Source: Nocardia panacis (lineage in GTDB: Bacteria; Actinomycetota; Actinomycetes; Mycobacteriales; Mycobacteriaceae). Taken from it: DNA of 64,000 nucleotides. Under the pieces are notes generated by a model, which saw nothing but the letters and a program-made list of their open reading frames with translations, made no database searches and was not told where the DNA came from. This document shows, piece by piece, positions 48,576 to 60,006 of this stretch. Position 1 is the first letter of the stretch. Each line of letters opens with the position of its first letter. The translations under genes were made by a program, and so were the position numbers. The stretch is taken from assembly GCF_003598715.1 (NCBI RefSeq), contig NZ_QZFU01000045.1, positions 124,001 to 188,000 on the forward strand, given 5' to 3'.

Positions 48576-49494
48576 GGCGGAGCACATTCAGGGCGTGTTC
48601 GAGGTCGGCCGGGTACTCGCTGGTGATCTCGAGGTAGCGGCCGTCGGCGGGATGCTGGAAGCCGAGGGAGCGGGCATGCAGCCATTGGCGTTCCAGGCCG
48701 AGGCGTTCGGCCAGGCGCGGGTCCGCGCCGTAGGTGAGGTCGCCGCAGCATGGGTGGCGGATAGCGGAGAAATGCACCCGGATCTGGTGGGTGCGGCCGG
48801 TTTCCAGATGGATATCGAGCAGGCTGGCGGCTTGGAATGCCTCGATGGTGTCGTAGTGGGTGACACTCGGGCGGCCGTCGGCGGTGACGGCGAACTTCCA
48901 GTCATTGCCGCGGGCTCGGCCGATCGGGGCATCGATCGTGCCGCTGCTCGGATCCGGATGACCCTGCACCAGCGCGTGATACCGCTTGTCGACGGTGCGG
49001 TACTTGAAGGCCCGCTTCAACTGGGTATAGGCGTGTTCGGACTGGGCCACCACCATCACCCCGGAGGTGCCGACATCCAACCGGTGCACGATGCCCTGCC
49101 GCTCGTGCGCGCCAGAAGTGGAGATGCGGTAGCCCGCCGCGGCGAGCCCGCCCACCACGGTGGGGCCGGTCCAGCCCACCCCGGTGTGCGCCGCGACGCC
49201 GACCGGCTTGTCCACCGCGACGATATCGTCGTCGGCGTAGAGGATCCGCATCCCTTCCACCGGTTCGGCCTCGATGGTCAACTCCCGCTTGGGTTCCGGG
49301 AACACCACCTCCAGCCACGCGCCCGCCGCGAGCCGATCGGATTTACCCGCGGTGACGCCGTCGAGTTGGACCGAGCCCGTCTCGGTGAGCGCGGCGACCG
49401 CGGTCCGGGACAGGCCGAGCAGCCGGGAAAGGCCGGCGTCCACCCGCATGCCGTCGAGCCCGTCGGGCACCGGCATGGTTCTGGTCTCCCTCAT
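48568..49494 (-). CDS. RluA-family pseudouridine synthase (RluD-like)
   Basis: The 308-residue enzyme isomerises uridine to pseudouridine in RNA, likely 23S rRNA. It has an N-terminal S4 domain (GMRVDAGLSRLLGLSRTAVA) and the catalytic motif GIVHRLDVGTSGVMVVA, whose Asp is the nucleophile. RTHQIRVHFSAIRHPCCGD is the family C-terminal motif. ATG at 49494 overlaps the lspA stop (ATGA); lspA-rluD coupling is common in actinobacteria and matches Rv1539-Rv1540. Confidence 0.95.
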   Translation of the reverse strand: MRETRTMPVPDGLDGMRVDAGLSRLLGLSRTAVAALTETGSVQLDGVTAGKSDRLAAGAWLEVVFPEPKRELTIEAEPVEGMRILYADDDIVAVDKPVGVAAHTGVGWTGPTVVGGLAAAGYRISTSGAHERQGIVHRLDVGTSGVMVVAQSEHAYTQLKRAFKYRTVDKRYHALVQGHPDPSSGTIDAPIGRARGNDWKFAVTADGRPSVTHYDTIEAFQAASLLDIHLETGRTHQIRVHFSAIRHPCCGDLTYGADPRLAERLGLERQWLHARSLGFQHPADGRYLEITSEYPADLEHALNVLRHA

Positions 49495-50090
49495 GCCGCG
49501 CTCTCCTCTCCGGTCTTCGGCTCGCCGACGGCGCGACCGGTGCGCGTGCCATCGGGTTCGAACCCGAAGACGGTCAGCGCGACCAGCAGGATCGCGCCGC
49601 ACACGACCGAGGAGTCGGCCACATTGAATACGGGCCACCAGCCGACCGAGATGAAGTCGACGACATGCCCGAGCATCGGGCCGGGCGCGCGGAAGAAGCG
49701 GTCGACGAGGTTGCCGAGCGCGCCGCCGAGCACCATCCCGAGTCCGACCGCCCACCACACCGAGCGCAGCCGCCGCGCGATGCGGATCACCCCGACCACC
49801 ACGGACGTGGCGATGAGGGTCAGTAGCCACGTCATGCCGGTGGCCATGGAGAAGGCCGCGCCCGCATTGCGGACCAGTGTCAAGCGCACCACATCGCCGA
49901 TCACCCGCACCGGATGACCGGGGGTGAGTTGGGCGACGATGATGGATTTGGTGAGCAGATCCAGGCCGAGTAGCACGACGGCCACCGCCAGGAATATGGG
50001 CAGCCGTTTGGGTGGCAGGTGTTCCTCGGGCAGGGCGGCGGCGACGGTGGGCTCCTCGGGCGGTTGGTCTTCACTCACGCCGACCATCAT
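49491..50090 (-). CDS. lspA: Lipoprotein signal peptidase
   Basis: LspA (signal peptidase II) cleaves prolipoproteins at the lipidated Cys. The 199-residue four-helix membrane protein has the catalytic Asp pair in GNLVDRFFR and PVFNVADSSVVCG, plus VRNAGAAFSM. N-terminal ~30 residues are a hydrophilic extension, as in other actinobacteria. The start could be ATG at 50090, ATG at 50087 or a GTG a few codons on. Many lipoproteins in this window are potential substrates. Confidence 0.95.
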   Translation of the reverse strand: MMVGVSEDQPPEEPTVAAALPEEHLPPKRLPIFLAVAVVLLGLDLLTKSIIVAQLTPGHPVRVIGDVVRLTLVRNAGAAFSMATGMTWLLTLIATSVVVGVIRIARRLRSVWWAVGLGMVLGGALGNLVDRFFRAPGPMLGHVVDFISVGWWPVFNVADSSVVCGAILLVALTVFGFEPDGTRTGRAVGEPKTGEESAA

Positions 50091-50171
50091 CTCTCGAGCG
50101 GCCGCGACCGCCGCGCGGTGGTTGCCGCATGTCCCAGCTTGTACTCAGGAAGCGGTCGTAATCTGTGAGCT

Positions 50172-51119
50172 GTGACGGTGTTGTCTTCCCCCCATGTTCC
50201 CCGGAAAGCGCGTTCCGGTGTGCTCATGATCGTGCTCGCCCTCGGCCTGTCGGCCTTCGGCGCGGGGTGCGGTGACGGCGCCGAGGTGCGTTCGGTGAGC
50301 GATGGCACCGAGCCGCTGGGGCTCGGCAAGGAGGTCACCGTCCCCATCACGGCCGCGGTGGCCGCGGTCGTGCAGCCAGGCGCGGAGCCGCGCGAGCCGC
50401 TGCGCCCCCGCTATTCGGAGGGCACCGTGCAGCAGGTCACGCTGCGCACCGATCACCGGATCGCCCAGCAGATCAATGACCAACCGGTGCGCGACTATTC
50501 GACGCCCGCGCTCACCATCCCGATGACGGCCCGGTCCGGTCCGGATGGCATCGAATGCACACTGGGTGCGGTCAGCACCCCGGATCCCTCGCTCAACAAG
50601 GCGCTCGGCACCGCCGACGGGTCGCGCGCCGGATTCGACCTCAGCGAATTGGGCGCGATCACCGCGCTGCGCCTGGCCCCCAATCCCGATACCGCCAATT
50701 CCGCCCGCGCCGCGCTGGAGCAGGCGTTCTATCAGGCGATCTATCAGTCGGTCACCTTCCCGGACGAACCGCTCGGCGAGGGCGCGGTGTGGACGATGCG
50801 CCAGCAGATCGCGGGCGGGGTCAACCTGGACCAGGTGATCACCGCGACCCTGGCCGCCCGCGAGGGCGACCGGCTCACCATCGACCTGACCGTGGTGCAG
50901 AAGCCGCGCAACGAGAGCTGGAATCTGCCCAATAACGCGGGCGCACTCGATATTCAGGACTATGTCATGCACGGTAGCGGCACCATCACCGTCGATCTCG
51001 GGATGCCGTTGCCGGTGGCGGGCACCATCACCGTCGGTGGCCACCAGACCTATCGGGATCCGCACAGTTTCTCGGTGCTGCAGCAGACCATCGATACACG
51101 GGTGACGTGGAGCGAATAG
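50172..51119 (+). CDS. DUF6263-like lipoprotein
   Basis: The 315-residue product has a signal with lipobox GAGC around Cys33 (VLMIVLALGLSAFGAGCGD). The mature domain begins with a TVQQVTLRTDHRIAQQIND repeat-like beta segment and has GAVWTMRQQIAGGVNLDQVI and GSGTITVDLGMPLPVAGTI, giving an all-beta pattern like the DUF6263 proteins. GTG at 50172 is divergent from lspA. The stop lies 13 bases inside the next lipoprotein gene. Function unknown. Confidence 0.8.
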   Translation: MTVLSSPHVPRKARSGVLMIVLALGLSAFGAGCGDGAEVRSVSDGTEPLGLGKEVTVPITAAVAAVVQPGAEPREPLRPRYSEGTVQQVTLRTDHRIAQQINDQPVRDYSTPALTIPMTARSGPDGIECTLGAVSTPDPSLNKALGTADGSRAGFDLSELGAITALRLAPNPDTANSARAALEQAFYQAIYQSVTFPDEPLGEGAVWTMRQQIAGGVNLDQVITATLAAREGDRLTIDLTVVQKPRNESWNLPNNAGALDIQDYVMHGSGTITVDLGMPLPVAGTITVGGHQTYRDPHSFSVLQQTIDTRVTWSE

Positions 51120-51808
51120 GTCGCTGGGGTGTTGGGCTGCTGGCCGGGCTATTGCTCACCGGCTGTTCGAGCGGCTCGGGTCCCGCGCCGTCGGCCATGT
51201 CGCCGCTGGGTCCCGCCGTTGTCGCCGCGCCCGTCGCGGGTGCGCCGATCACCGATTCGGACCGCCTGCGCGGGCTGCTGCTGAGCGGCGCCGATCTGCC
51301 GCCCTCCTTCACCGAGCTCCCGGACCGCAATCTCGACACCGCCGCGGCCGGTTTGGCCCCGACCACCCCGGCCGCGTGCGCGAAGATCCTCACCCCGCTC
51401 GCCACGCAGCGCACCGGCGCGCTCGCCAGGGCCTCCGTCGAATTCGTCGGTCCGGACTTCGCCGGTATCGACATCGATGCCGCCACCTATGCCAATGATG
51501 TGGTGCCCCAAGCCTTCTCCGAGATCCAGGCCACCCTGCGCGGCTGCACCCACTACACGGGCAGCGATGGCGCGCGCCTGATCGACTACCGCCTGGGCAG
51601 CCGCACCGGACCCTCGGCGGGCGATGCGGAAACCGGTTTCCAGGTCCGCACCGAAAGCGACGGCCTGGTCCTGTCCTCTTCTGTGGCGATCGTTCAGGTC
51701 GGTGCGACGCTGGTCCAAATCTCGGTCACCGCCCGCGAACGCGTCGATCCCGGCGTCCTCGGCGACCTGACCGCCGCGCAGGTCCGCCTGTTGCGCGGGA
51801 CGCGATAG
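51107..51808 (+). CDS. Sensor-domain-like lipoprotein (PknH extracellular-type)
   Basis: A 233-residue lipoprotein: signal WGVGLLAGLLLTGCSSG with lipobox LTGC at Cys20. The mature part (LRGLLLSGADLPPSFTELPD, then CAKILTPL and LRGCTHYTG with a conserved Cys pair) resembles the mycobacterial LpqQ/PknH-type sensor domain with a hydrophobic cleft. GTG at 51107 overlaps the preceding gene by 13 bases, so both lipoproteins are co-expressed. Confidence 0.8.
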   Translation: MERIGRWGVGLLAGLLLTGCSSGSGPAPSAMSPLGPAVVAAPVAGAPITDSDRLRGLLLSGADLPPSFTELPDRNLDTAAAGLAPTTPAACAKILTPLATQRTGALARASVEFVGPDFAGIDIDAATYANDVVPQAFSEIQATLRGCTHYTGSDGARLIDYRLGSRTGPSAGDAETGFQVRTESDGLVLSSSVAIVQVGATLVQISVTARERVDPGVLGDLTAAQVRLLRGTR

Positions 51809-51842
51809 TCGGCCTGCCTCGCCGCGAAGGCTTTCGGAGGTA

Positions 51843-52394
51843 TCAGAAAGTAAGGCCGTTGTGCTCGAAGAACCACAGCGCGGAGGTGAGCCATATCCCG
51901 GTGCAGCTCGCGAACATCAACCCACCCGCCACCGGGATCACCCATGAAGCCGGGCCGCGTCGGGTCAGCAGCAGCGTTTTGGCGACGAACACCCCATAGA
52001 AGAAGCATCCGAATACCGAATGGGTGAGCACCCGCGGCTCATAGCTCTGGAATCCGAGCGAATACCCGCAGTGCACCGCCACCGGCGCACTGACCAGCAC
52101 CGCGACCCGCCCCGTCCACACATGCAGCGGACCGATCCACGATGGCGCGGCGACCCCCGGAATTCGCCCGTACCGCACGAGCCCCGAAACCAATTGCCCC
52201 AGAACGAGAACGAAGACCACGCAGGCGAGCCAGGTCTTGACCGCCACCCCGCCGGAGAATCCGGCGATATCCAGCGCGAAGTACCGAGGCTCGTGCACCT
52301 TCCCGAACACGCCGAGCCCGACAGCCACCGCCGCCCCTACTAGGACCGCCCCGAGCGCGACCGCGGTCCCGACCCCATCGCGTTGTTCCGCCAT
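51843..52394 (-). CDS. DUF6529 family membrane protein
   Basis: A 183-residue integral membrane protein with five hydrophobic segments, including AVALGAVLVGAAVAVGLGVF, TWLACVVFVLVLGQLVSGLV and SWVIPVAGGLMFASCTGIWL. His residues in LHVWTGRVA, AVHCGYSLG and LTHSVFGCF are spaced as in haem-binding cytochrome b561-like bundles, which suggests but does not prove haem binding. ATG at 52394 is used. Convergent with the lipoprotein pair; 216 bases without a gene lie upstream, with nothing recognised. Confidence 0.75.
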   Translation of the reverse strand: MAEQRDGVGTAVALGAVLVGAAVAVGLGVFGKVHEPRYFALDIAGFSGGVAVKTWLACVVFVLVLGQLVSGLVRYGRIPGVAAPSWIGPLHVWTGRVAVLVSAPVAVHCGYSLGFQSYEPRVLTHSVFGCFFYGVFVAKTLLLTRRGPASWVIPVAGGLMFASCTGIWLTSALWFFEHNGLTF

Positions 52395-52611
52395 GACCGC
52401 CCTCCGCTCGCACACCCGCCCCGCCGTATTGCACCGCGAATCCCAGCGTGCCGCTCGCCGACGGCGAAGAGTTCGACGTGCCGTTACCTGGTGGTTCCCG
52501 AGACGCGGGAAGGCTCACGTCTCGGGCATTGCGGTTGATTCCCCACGGGCCGCCGCAGGGCACGGGCAGGGTGCTCAGTTCTGCCGGTGGGCAGCGGTTT
52601 CGCGGGTGCGA

Positions 52612-53010
52612 TCACCAGCCGTCGTCGTCATCGTCGCCGAAGATGCTGTCGGCGATGCCCTCGATGGCGCTCGCGGCGAGCATGCCGCCGCCGACGCCGA
52701 GGGCGATCTGGCCCGCGCCCGCGAGGAAACCGCCGCCGGAGCGCTCCTGTGGCTGGGGAGGGGTGTAACCGGGTTGGGGCTGTTGGGCGAGTTGCTGTTG
52801 GAGTTGGGCGACCTGTTGGCGGAGTTGGGTGATCGCCTGTTCCTGGCCGATGAGCAGTTGGGCCATGGCGTAGGTCGCGCCCGGAGTTTGTTGAACTCGT
52901 TGCTGGATCAGGGATTCCATCGCCGGGTCGCGTGGGCCGGATTGGGTGGAGTGTTGGGCGAGTTTCTGGAACAAGGTGTCGAGTGCCTGCTGTTCCTGCG
53001 GGTTGGTCAT
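52612..53010 (-). CDS. DUF2076 domain protein
   Basis: The 132-residue product starts TNPQEQQALDTLFQKLAQ, typical of DUF2076, then a coiled Gln-rich stretch (QEQAITQLRQQVAQLQQQLA), a Pro/Gln linker, a Gly-rich hydrophobic segment (GGGFLAGAGQIALGVGGGML) and an acidic end DDDDDGW. ATG at 53010 gives the family start; the frame opens further upstream. Function unknown; acidic DDDDD tails are common in this family. Confidence 0.85.
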   Translation of the reverse strand: MTNPQEQQALDTLFQKLAQHSTQSGPRDPAMESLIQQRVQQTPGATYAMAQLLIGQEQAITQLRQQVAQLQQQLAQQPQPGYTPPQPQERSGGGFLAGAGQIALGVGGGMLAASAIEGIADSIFGDDDDDGW

Positions 53011-53103
53011 ACAGTCGTTATACCGGGATGGGCCGTGATTTCGCTGAGACGTAGCCGGGATCACGCCCGGTTGGGGGTGAAAGGTCAACGGGCACAGGCG
53101 GTG

Positions 53104-54033
53104 TCAGCAGGCGGTGTGCGGTGCGGTCATGCGGTGGGCCAGCAGGAATCGCATGAGGTCGCGTTGAATTCCCAGACCGATCTCCTGCTGCACCAGGCGC
53201 GCGCCGATGGCGTGTTCGGCGAAGACGGGGGTGGTGAATTGCGCTATTTCGCAACCTTTTTCGCTTGCGTAGTGTTCGACCGTGAGTGGCAGTGGGAGGC
53301 CGGGGGCGACGGGCAGCGCCTGAACCGAAGTCGGCTCGGTGGGCGCCGATCCCGGAGCGGCGAGATTGTCGGCGGCCAACCACTGGGCGATATTGGCGCG
53401 CCCGATGAGGTAGTTGCTGATTTCGTCGAAGACGGTTTGCAGGAAGTACGCGGGTACGGGTCGGGCGCGCGGACCCATGGCGTCGATGATCGGTTGGCCT
53501 TCGGTTTTCAGCAGGAACGGCGCACCCGCCATGGGGGCGATGGCCGCGTAGCGGTCCGGGTAGAGGACGGCGAGATCGGTGGTCATGGCACCGCCCGCCG
53601 AGTATCCGCCGAGGTAGGTCCGGTCGCGATCGAGTCCGAATTCGGTGGTCAGCGCCTCGGTGATCCCCGCGATGATGGCGGGTTCGCCCCGATCGCGCTG
53701 CTGGTTCTCGGGTTTGTCCCAGCCCCAGCAGCCATTCGTGGCGACCGTGCGGTCCTGCAGTGGATAGGCGAGGACGAAGCCCATCTCGTCGGCTACCTCG
53801 GTGAGGGAGAACCCGCTCGGTTCGGCGCCATCCAATCCGTCGCAGCCGTGCAGGTAGACCATGAGGGGTTTGCCCGAGGGAGCACCGGGCGGCAGATGCA
53901 GGTAGTAGCAGCGGGTGCCCGCCGCATTGGTGAAACAGCGCCGCTCGGGTTGGGCGTTCGCGGGTGCGACCGAGAGCAGTGCGGCGGAGGTGAGCAGACA
54001 CGCGGCAAGGAAACGCGGTGAGAGGAAGCGCAC
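53104..54033 (-). CDS. Secreted PHB-depolymerase/feruloyl-type esterase
   Basis: A ~309-residue alpha/beta hydrolase with a signal peptide (FLSPRFLAACLLTSAALLSVAPANA, cited as FLAACLLTSAALLSVAPA). The oxyanion block is YLHGCDGLDG and the nucleophile elbow is YLGGYSAGGAM; an ENQQRDRGEPAIIAG block is typical of LpqC/PHB-depolymerase-like esterases. The conserved Cys residues (RRCF, RCYY, NGCW, KGCE) suggest disulfides. GTG at 54033 places the signal at the N-terminus; GTG at 54063 is also possible. Confidence 0.85.
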   Translation of the reverse strand: MRFLSPRFLAACLLTSAALLSVAPANAQPERRCFTNAAGTRCYYLHLPPGAPSGKPLMVYLHGCDGLDGAEPSGFSLTEVADEMGFVLAYPLQDRTVATNGCWGWDKPENQQRDRGEPAIIAGITEALTTEFGLDRDRTYLGGYSAGGAMTTDLAVLYPDRYAAIAPMAGAPFLLKTEGQPIIDAMGPRARPVPAYFLQTVFDEISNYLIGRANIAQWLAADNLAAPGSAPTEPTSVQALPVAPGLPLPLTVEHYASEKGCEIAQFTTPVFAEHAIGARLVQQEIGLGIQRDLMRFLLAHRMTAPHTAC

Positions 54034-54102
54034 CGTCGAATGGTAGGCGACGGACCCGGTCACCTATCGCCATTCGTGACCGGGTCGCGCCTGCCCGTGA
54101 CC

Positions 54103-56037
<1,935 letters not shown>

Positions 56038-56091
56038 CGGAATTGACTCCTCACAGTCGAAAGGTTTTGGTCGGTGGCCGATTACGCGTGA

Positions 56092-57726
56092 CTAGTGCCC
56101 CACCGCCTTCTCCGCGCCGACGCCGGTCAGCGCGCGAACCTCCATCTCGGCCGCCTTGGCCGGATCCTCATTCCTGCCGCCGAGGAAGGTGCCGAGGACG
56201 CCGAGGGCGAAGGCCAGTGGGATGGAGACGATTCCGGGATTCGACAGCGGGAACCAGTCGAACTTGCTGTGCGGCAGCATGGCTCCCGCATTGCCGGACA
56301 CGGCGGGGGAGAACACGATCAGCACGATGGTCGAGATCAGACCGCCGTACATGCTCCACAGCGCGCCGGTGGTATTGAACCGCCGCCAGAACAGCGAGAA
56401 CAGGATGGTCGGCAGGTTGGCCGAGGCCGCCACCGCGAAGGCCAGCGCCACCAGGAAGGCGACATTCTGGCCATTGGCCAGGATGCCGAGCGCGATGGCC
56501 AGCACACCGATCACCACGGCGGTGATGCGGGAGACCCGAACCTGTTCGCGCTCACCGGCTTTGCCGCGTTTGAGCACGCTGGCGTAGATATCGTGCGCGA
56601 AGGAGGTGGATGCGGTGATGGTGAGTCCGGCGACCACGGCGAGGATGGTCGCGAAGGCCACCGCCGAGATGATGCCCAGCAGCACAACGCCACCCAGTTC
56701 GAAGGCCAGCAGCGGGGCCGCCGAATTCTGGCCGCCCGCCGCGCCGAGGATGCGGTCCGGGCCGACGATGGCCGCCGCGCCGTAGCCGAGCACCAGGGTG
56801 AACAGGTAGAACGCGCCGATCAGTCCGATGGCCCAAACCACCGAGCGCCGAGCCTCTTTCGCGGTCGGGACGGTGTAGAAGCGCATGAGCACATGCGGCA
56901 GTCCCGCAGTGCCGAGCACCAGTGCGAGGCCGAGCGAGACGAAGTTCAGTTTGGAGGTGCCGTTGGCGCCGTATTGCGCGCCGGGGGCCAGCACGTCGCG
57001 CGCGGCCACGCCCTTGGTCTTGGCGGCGTGCACCGTGTCCTGCGCGGAGCCGAGGATATCGGAGAGGTTGAATCCGAATTTGGCCAGGACGAGCACCGTC
57101 ATGAAGGCCGCTCCGACAATGAGCAGCGCCGCCTTGATGATCTGCACCCACGTGGTGCCCTTCATGCCGCCGACCAGGACATAGACGATCATGAGCACGC
57201 CGACCACCGCGATCACCACGGCCTGTCCGGTCTTGGAGGTGACATCGAGCAGCAGCGCGACCAGTCCGCCCGCGCCCGCCATCTGGGCCAGCAGGTAGAA
57301 CAGCGAGACCGCGAGGGTGCTCAGCGCCGCCGCGGTGCGGACCGGCCCCTGCTTCAACCGGAAGCTCAGTACATCCGCCATGGTGAATTTGCCGGTGTTC
57401 CTGAGCATCTCGGCCACCAGGAGCAGGGCCACCAGCCAGGCGACTAGGAAGCCGATGGAGTAGAGGAAGCCGTCGTAGCCGTAGACGGCCACCGCCCCCG
57501 CGATGCCGAGAAAGCTCGCGGCGGAAAGGTAGTCGCCCGCGATGGCGGTGCCGTTCTGCGGGCCGGAGAAGCCGCGTCCGCCGGTGAAGTAGTCGGCCGC
57601 GCCCGCACTGCCGCGTCCGGCCCGGATCACGATCACCATGGTCACCACGACGAACAGCGCGAAGATCCCGATATTGGCGACGGGATTGCCGACCTTGGTC
57701 GCGGCGAGGTAGTCGAGATGGGTCAT
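56092..57726 (-). CDS. actP: Cation/acetate symporter (SSS family)
   Basis: ActP imports acetate with a cation. The 544-residue protein has about 13 helices; landmarks are DYFTGGRGFSGPQNGTAIAGDYLSAASFLG (as GDYLSAASFLGIAG), GGMKGTTWVQIIKA, LGTAGLPHVLMRFYTVPTAKEAR and ASTSFAHDIYASVL. ATG at 57726 overlaps the stop of the DUF485 gene. It precedes acs, a classical acetate-use arrangement. Confidence 0.95.
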   Translation of the reverse strand: MTHLDYLAATKVGNPVANIGIFALFVVVTMVIVIRAGRGSAGAADYFTGGRGFSGPQNGTAIAGDYLSAASFLGIAGAVAVYGYDGFLYSIGFLVAWLVALLLVAEMLRNTGKFTMADVLSFRLKQGPVRTAAALSTLAVSLFYLLAQMAGAGGLVALLLDVTSKTGQAVVIAVVGVLMIVYVLVGGMKGTTWVQIIKAALLIVGAAFMTVLVLAKFGFNLSDILGSAQDTVHAAKTKGVAARDVLAPGAQYGANGTSKLNFVSLGLALVLGTAGLPHVLMRFYTVPTAKEARRSVVWAIGLIGAFYLFTLVLGYGAAAIVGPDRILGAAGGQNSAAPLLAFELGGVVLLGIISAVAFATILAVVAGLTITASTSFAHDIYASVLKRGKAGEREQVRVSRITAVVIGVLAIALGILANGQNVAFLVALAFAVAASANLPTILFSLFWRRFNTTGALWSMYGGLISTIVLIVFSPAVSGNAGAMLPHSKFDWFPLSNPGIVSIPLAFALGVLGTFLGGRNEDPAKAAEMEVRALTGVGAEKAVGH

Positions 57727-58079
57727 GCCGCACCCCCTTCGAGTTCGGTGCGCAGGGCGGCGGCGCGCGGATCGAGTTCGCGATTGGCGAAGCGCACGTA
57801 GAGGCCGGTGATGACGAAGGTGGACAGGAACTGTCCGAGTCCGAGCAGCAGGGCGACATTGATTCGCCCGAACACCTCGGTCGACATGAACTCGTGCGCG
57901 TACGCACCGAGCAGCAGGTAGGTCAGATACCAGACCAGGAATAGCGCAGCCATGGGAAAGATGAAGCGTCGCAGCCTGTTTCGCAACTCCTGGAATTCCG
58001 GACTTGCTTGAACGGTGCGAAAGTCCCGTTCCGGTGGATCGAGGCTGGGTGCGCCGCCGTCGACGTCGATACTGGTCAT
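57723..58079 (-). CDS. DUF485 membrane protein (ActP partner, YjcH-like)
   Basis: A 118-residue protein with two helices (FIFPMAALFLVWYLTYLLLGA and INVALLLGLGQFLSTFVITG) and the DUF485 LRNRLRRFIFP entry. It is co-translated with actP (ATGA), as yjcH-actP in enterobacteria, and probably stabilises the symporter. No clear operator was found in the 147 bases upstream. Confidence 0.93.
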   Translation of the reverse strand: MTSIDVDGGAPSLDPPERDFRTVQASPEFQELRNRLRRFIFPMAALFLVWYLTYLLLGAYAHEFMSTEVFGRINVALLLGLGQFLSTFVITGLYVRFANRELDPRAAALRTELEGGAA

Positions 58080-58226
58080 GCTGCGTCCTTGCGTGTGACA
58101 TGCGTTACTGCGCAGAAGGTAACCGGACGCCCATGAGGTTTGAATGATGTGGCGTGTATCACTCCGTCGGCGGTGTTCGATTTGCGGTGAGCGGTCGCCG
58201 CGGCGCGACGAACGGTCCGCCCGTGA

Positions 58227-59972
58227 TCACTGGGTCAGTCCGCGTTCGCGATCCGCGCCGAGGCCGAGCCGTTCCGGGGCGTGCATGCGCACGAAGATGC
58301 GCCGCACGGTGCGCGCGCTCTGGGGCCGCGTCACCTTGCTGACCAGCGCCATGGTGGCGAAGGTGAGCGGAACCGTCAGTGCCGCAGGATATCCCAGCAA
58401 TGCCGCCACCCAGCCATGGCCGAGCGCGGCGTCGAATCCGCCCGCCACCGATACCGCGGTCGCCGCGCCCGAAGTGATCCCGCCGACGGCCAAACCCGCG
58501 GCCGCGCCCGCCGCGGTCAGCCCGCGCCACCAAATGCCGAGCACCAGAAGCGGACACAGCGTCGAGGCGGCGACCGCGAAGGCGAGTCCAACGGTGCGGG
58601 ACAGATCGAGCGAGGCGACGCCGATCGAAAGACCAAGGGGCACCGCGCCCGCGCCGAGCGCGGCGATCCGGAAGTCGCGGATGCGTCCGCGCAACATATC
58701 CGTGCTCAGCACACCGGCGATACTGACCAGCAGCCCGGAGGAGGTGGACAGGAAGGCGGCGATGGCCCCGGCCGCCGCCAGTGCCGCCAAGAGTTGACCG
58801 GGCAGCCCGCCGAGCACCGCGCCGGGCAGCAGCACCACGGCGGCGTCGGAGGTGCCGGTGATGAGCAGTTGCGGCACATACAGTCTCGCGAAGACACCCA
58901 GCAGAATGGGGAACAGATAGAACAGCCCCACCAGGCAGATCACCGCGAGCGCGGTGGTGCGCGCGGCCCGCCCGTCCGGATTGGTGTAGAAGCGAACCAG
59001 CACGTGCGGCAGGCCCATGGTGCCGAGGAAGGTCGCGATCATCAGTGAATACACCTGGTACAGCGGATGTCCGCCGCCGAAGCCGCCGCCGGGGGAGAGC
59101 CAGGTCTCACCGTTCACCGGTGCGCCCGCCACCACCGGCACCGCCGCGCCCGCCTCCAGCACCAGTCGGGTGCCCGCCGCGAGTTCGTGCTCACCGGGTG
59201 TCAGCAGCGCCGCGCCGTCGACCGGTGCGCCGTCGATTCGGCCGCGCAGCCGGACCTGCTGCGCCGCACCGACCCTGACCACCACATCGGTGCTCACATC
59301 GACGGTGGTCCTGACCGCGACCTGCGCGGGTGCGGGTGCGCCGAGTTCGCGGTCCTGCGCCAGGAAGTGGCCGAGCAGCACCAGTGCGGGCAGTGCCACC
59401 GCGCTGAGTTTGAGCCAGTACTGGAATGCCTGCACCAGGGTGGTCGAGCGCATGCCGCCGCCCGCCACATTCCCGATGACGATCGCGCCGACCACCACCG
59501 CACCGACCCATTTGGGCAGGCGGAGCAGGATGTGCAGTGTCAATCCGGCCCCCTGGTACTGCGGAATCAGATAGACCCCGCAGATGAGCACCACCACGAC
59601 GGCGGCCAGTCGCCGCAAACGCAGGGAGCCGAGCCGGAATTCGGCGAAGTCCGGCACCGTGTAGGCCCCCGATCGGCGCAGCGGCGCGGCCACGAACAGC
59701 AGCAGCCCCAGGTATCCGGCGGTGAAACCCACCGGGTACCACAGCGCGTCGGCGCCGTACTTCGCGATCAATCCGGCCACGCCGAGAAAGGACGCCGCGG
59801 AAAGATATTCACCGGAGATGGCCGCGGCATTCCAGCGTGGACCCACACTGCGCGAGGCCACCAGGAAATCGGAGGTGGTGCGCGCCAACCGAACTCCGTA
59901 GGCGCCGATGGCCACCGTGACCAGCGCCGCCGACGCCAGCGCGGCGACCGTCAACGCGGGTGTGCCGCTCAC
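58227..59972 (-). CDS. Second acetate-type SSS symporter with extracytoplasmic insertion
   Basis: A 581-residue sodium:solute symporter related to ActP (ISGEYLSAASFLGVAGLIA, TFLGTMGLPHVLVRFYTNPDGRAAR, FLSTSSGLLVSIAGVLSTDM). Between helices, residues ~205-300 form a hydrophilic insertion (VRTTVDVSTDVVVRVGAAQQ...GAALLTPGEHELAAGTRLV) absent from typical ActP, predicted mostly beta and located outside the membrane. It lies in an operon with a LytS-type kinase, a LytTR regulator and a small membrane protein, so its expression is probably signal-controlled. Substrate may be a short organic acid. Confidence 0.87.
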   Translation of the reverse strand: MSGTPALTVAALASAALVTVAIGAYGVRLARTTSDFLVASRSVGPRWNAAAISGEYLSAASFLGVAGLIAKYGADALWYPVGFTAGYLGLLLFVAAPLRRSGAYTVPDFAEFRLGSLRLRRLAAVVVVLICGVYLIPQYQGAGLTLHILLRLPKWVGAVVVGAIVIGNVAGGGMRSTTLVQAFQYWLKLSAVALPALVLLGHFLAQDRELGAPAPAQVAVRTTVDVSTDVVVRVGAAQQVRLRGRIDGAPVDGAALLTPGEHELAAGTRLVLEAGAAVPVVAGAPVNGETWLSPGGGFGGGHPLYQVYSLMIATFLGTMGLPHVLVRFYTNPDGRAARTTALAVICLVGLFYLFPILLGVFARLYVPQLLITGTSDAAVVLLPGAVLGGLPGQLLAALAAAGAIAAFLSTSSGLLVSIAGVLSTDMLRGRIRDFRIAALGAGAVPLGLSIGVASLDLSRTVGLAFAVAASTLCPLLVLGIWWRGLTAAGAAAGLAVGGITSGAATAVSVAGGFDAALGHGWVAALLGYPAALTVPLTFATMALVSKVTRPQSARTVRRIFVRMHAPERLGLGADRERGLTQ

Positions 59973-60006
59973 CGCGCAACCCGTACCGCGACGCAGCCGC
60001 TACCGC

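Noticed and set aside
58080..58226. A CRP/GlxR-like site (TGTGACATGCGTTACT) upstream of the DUF485-actP-acs genes
   Set aside because: Only one half-site fits the consensus; the other half deviates at several positions.
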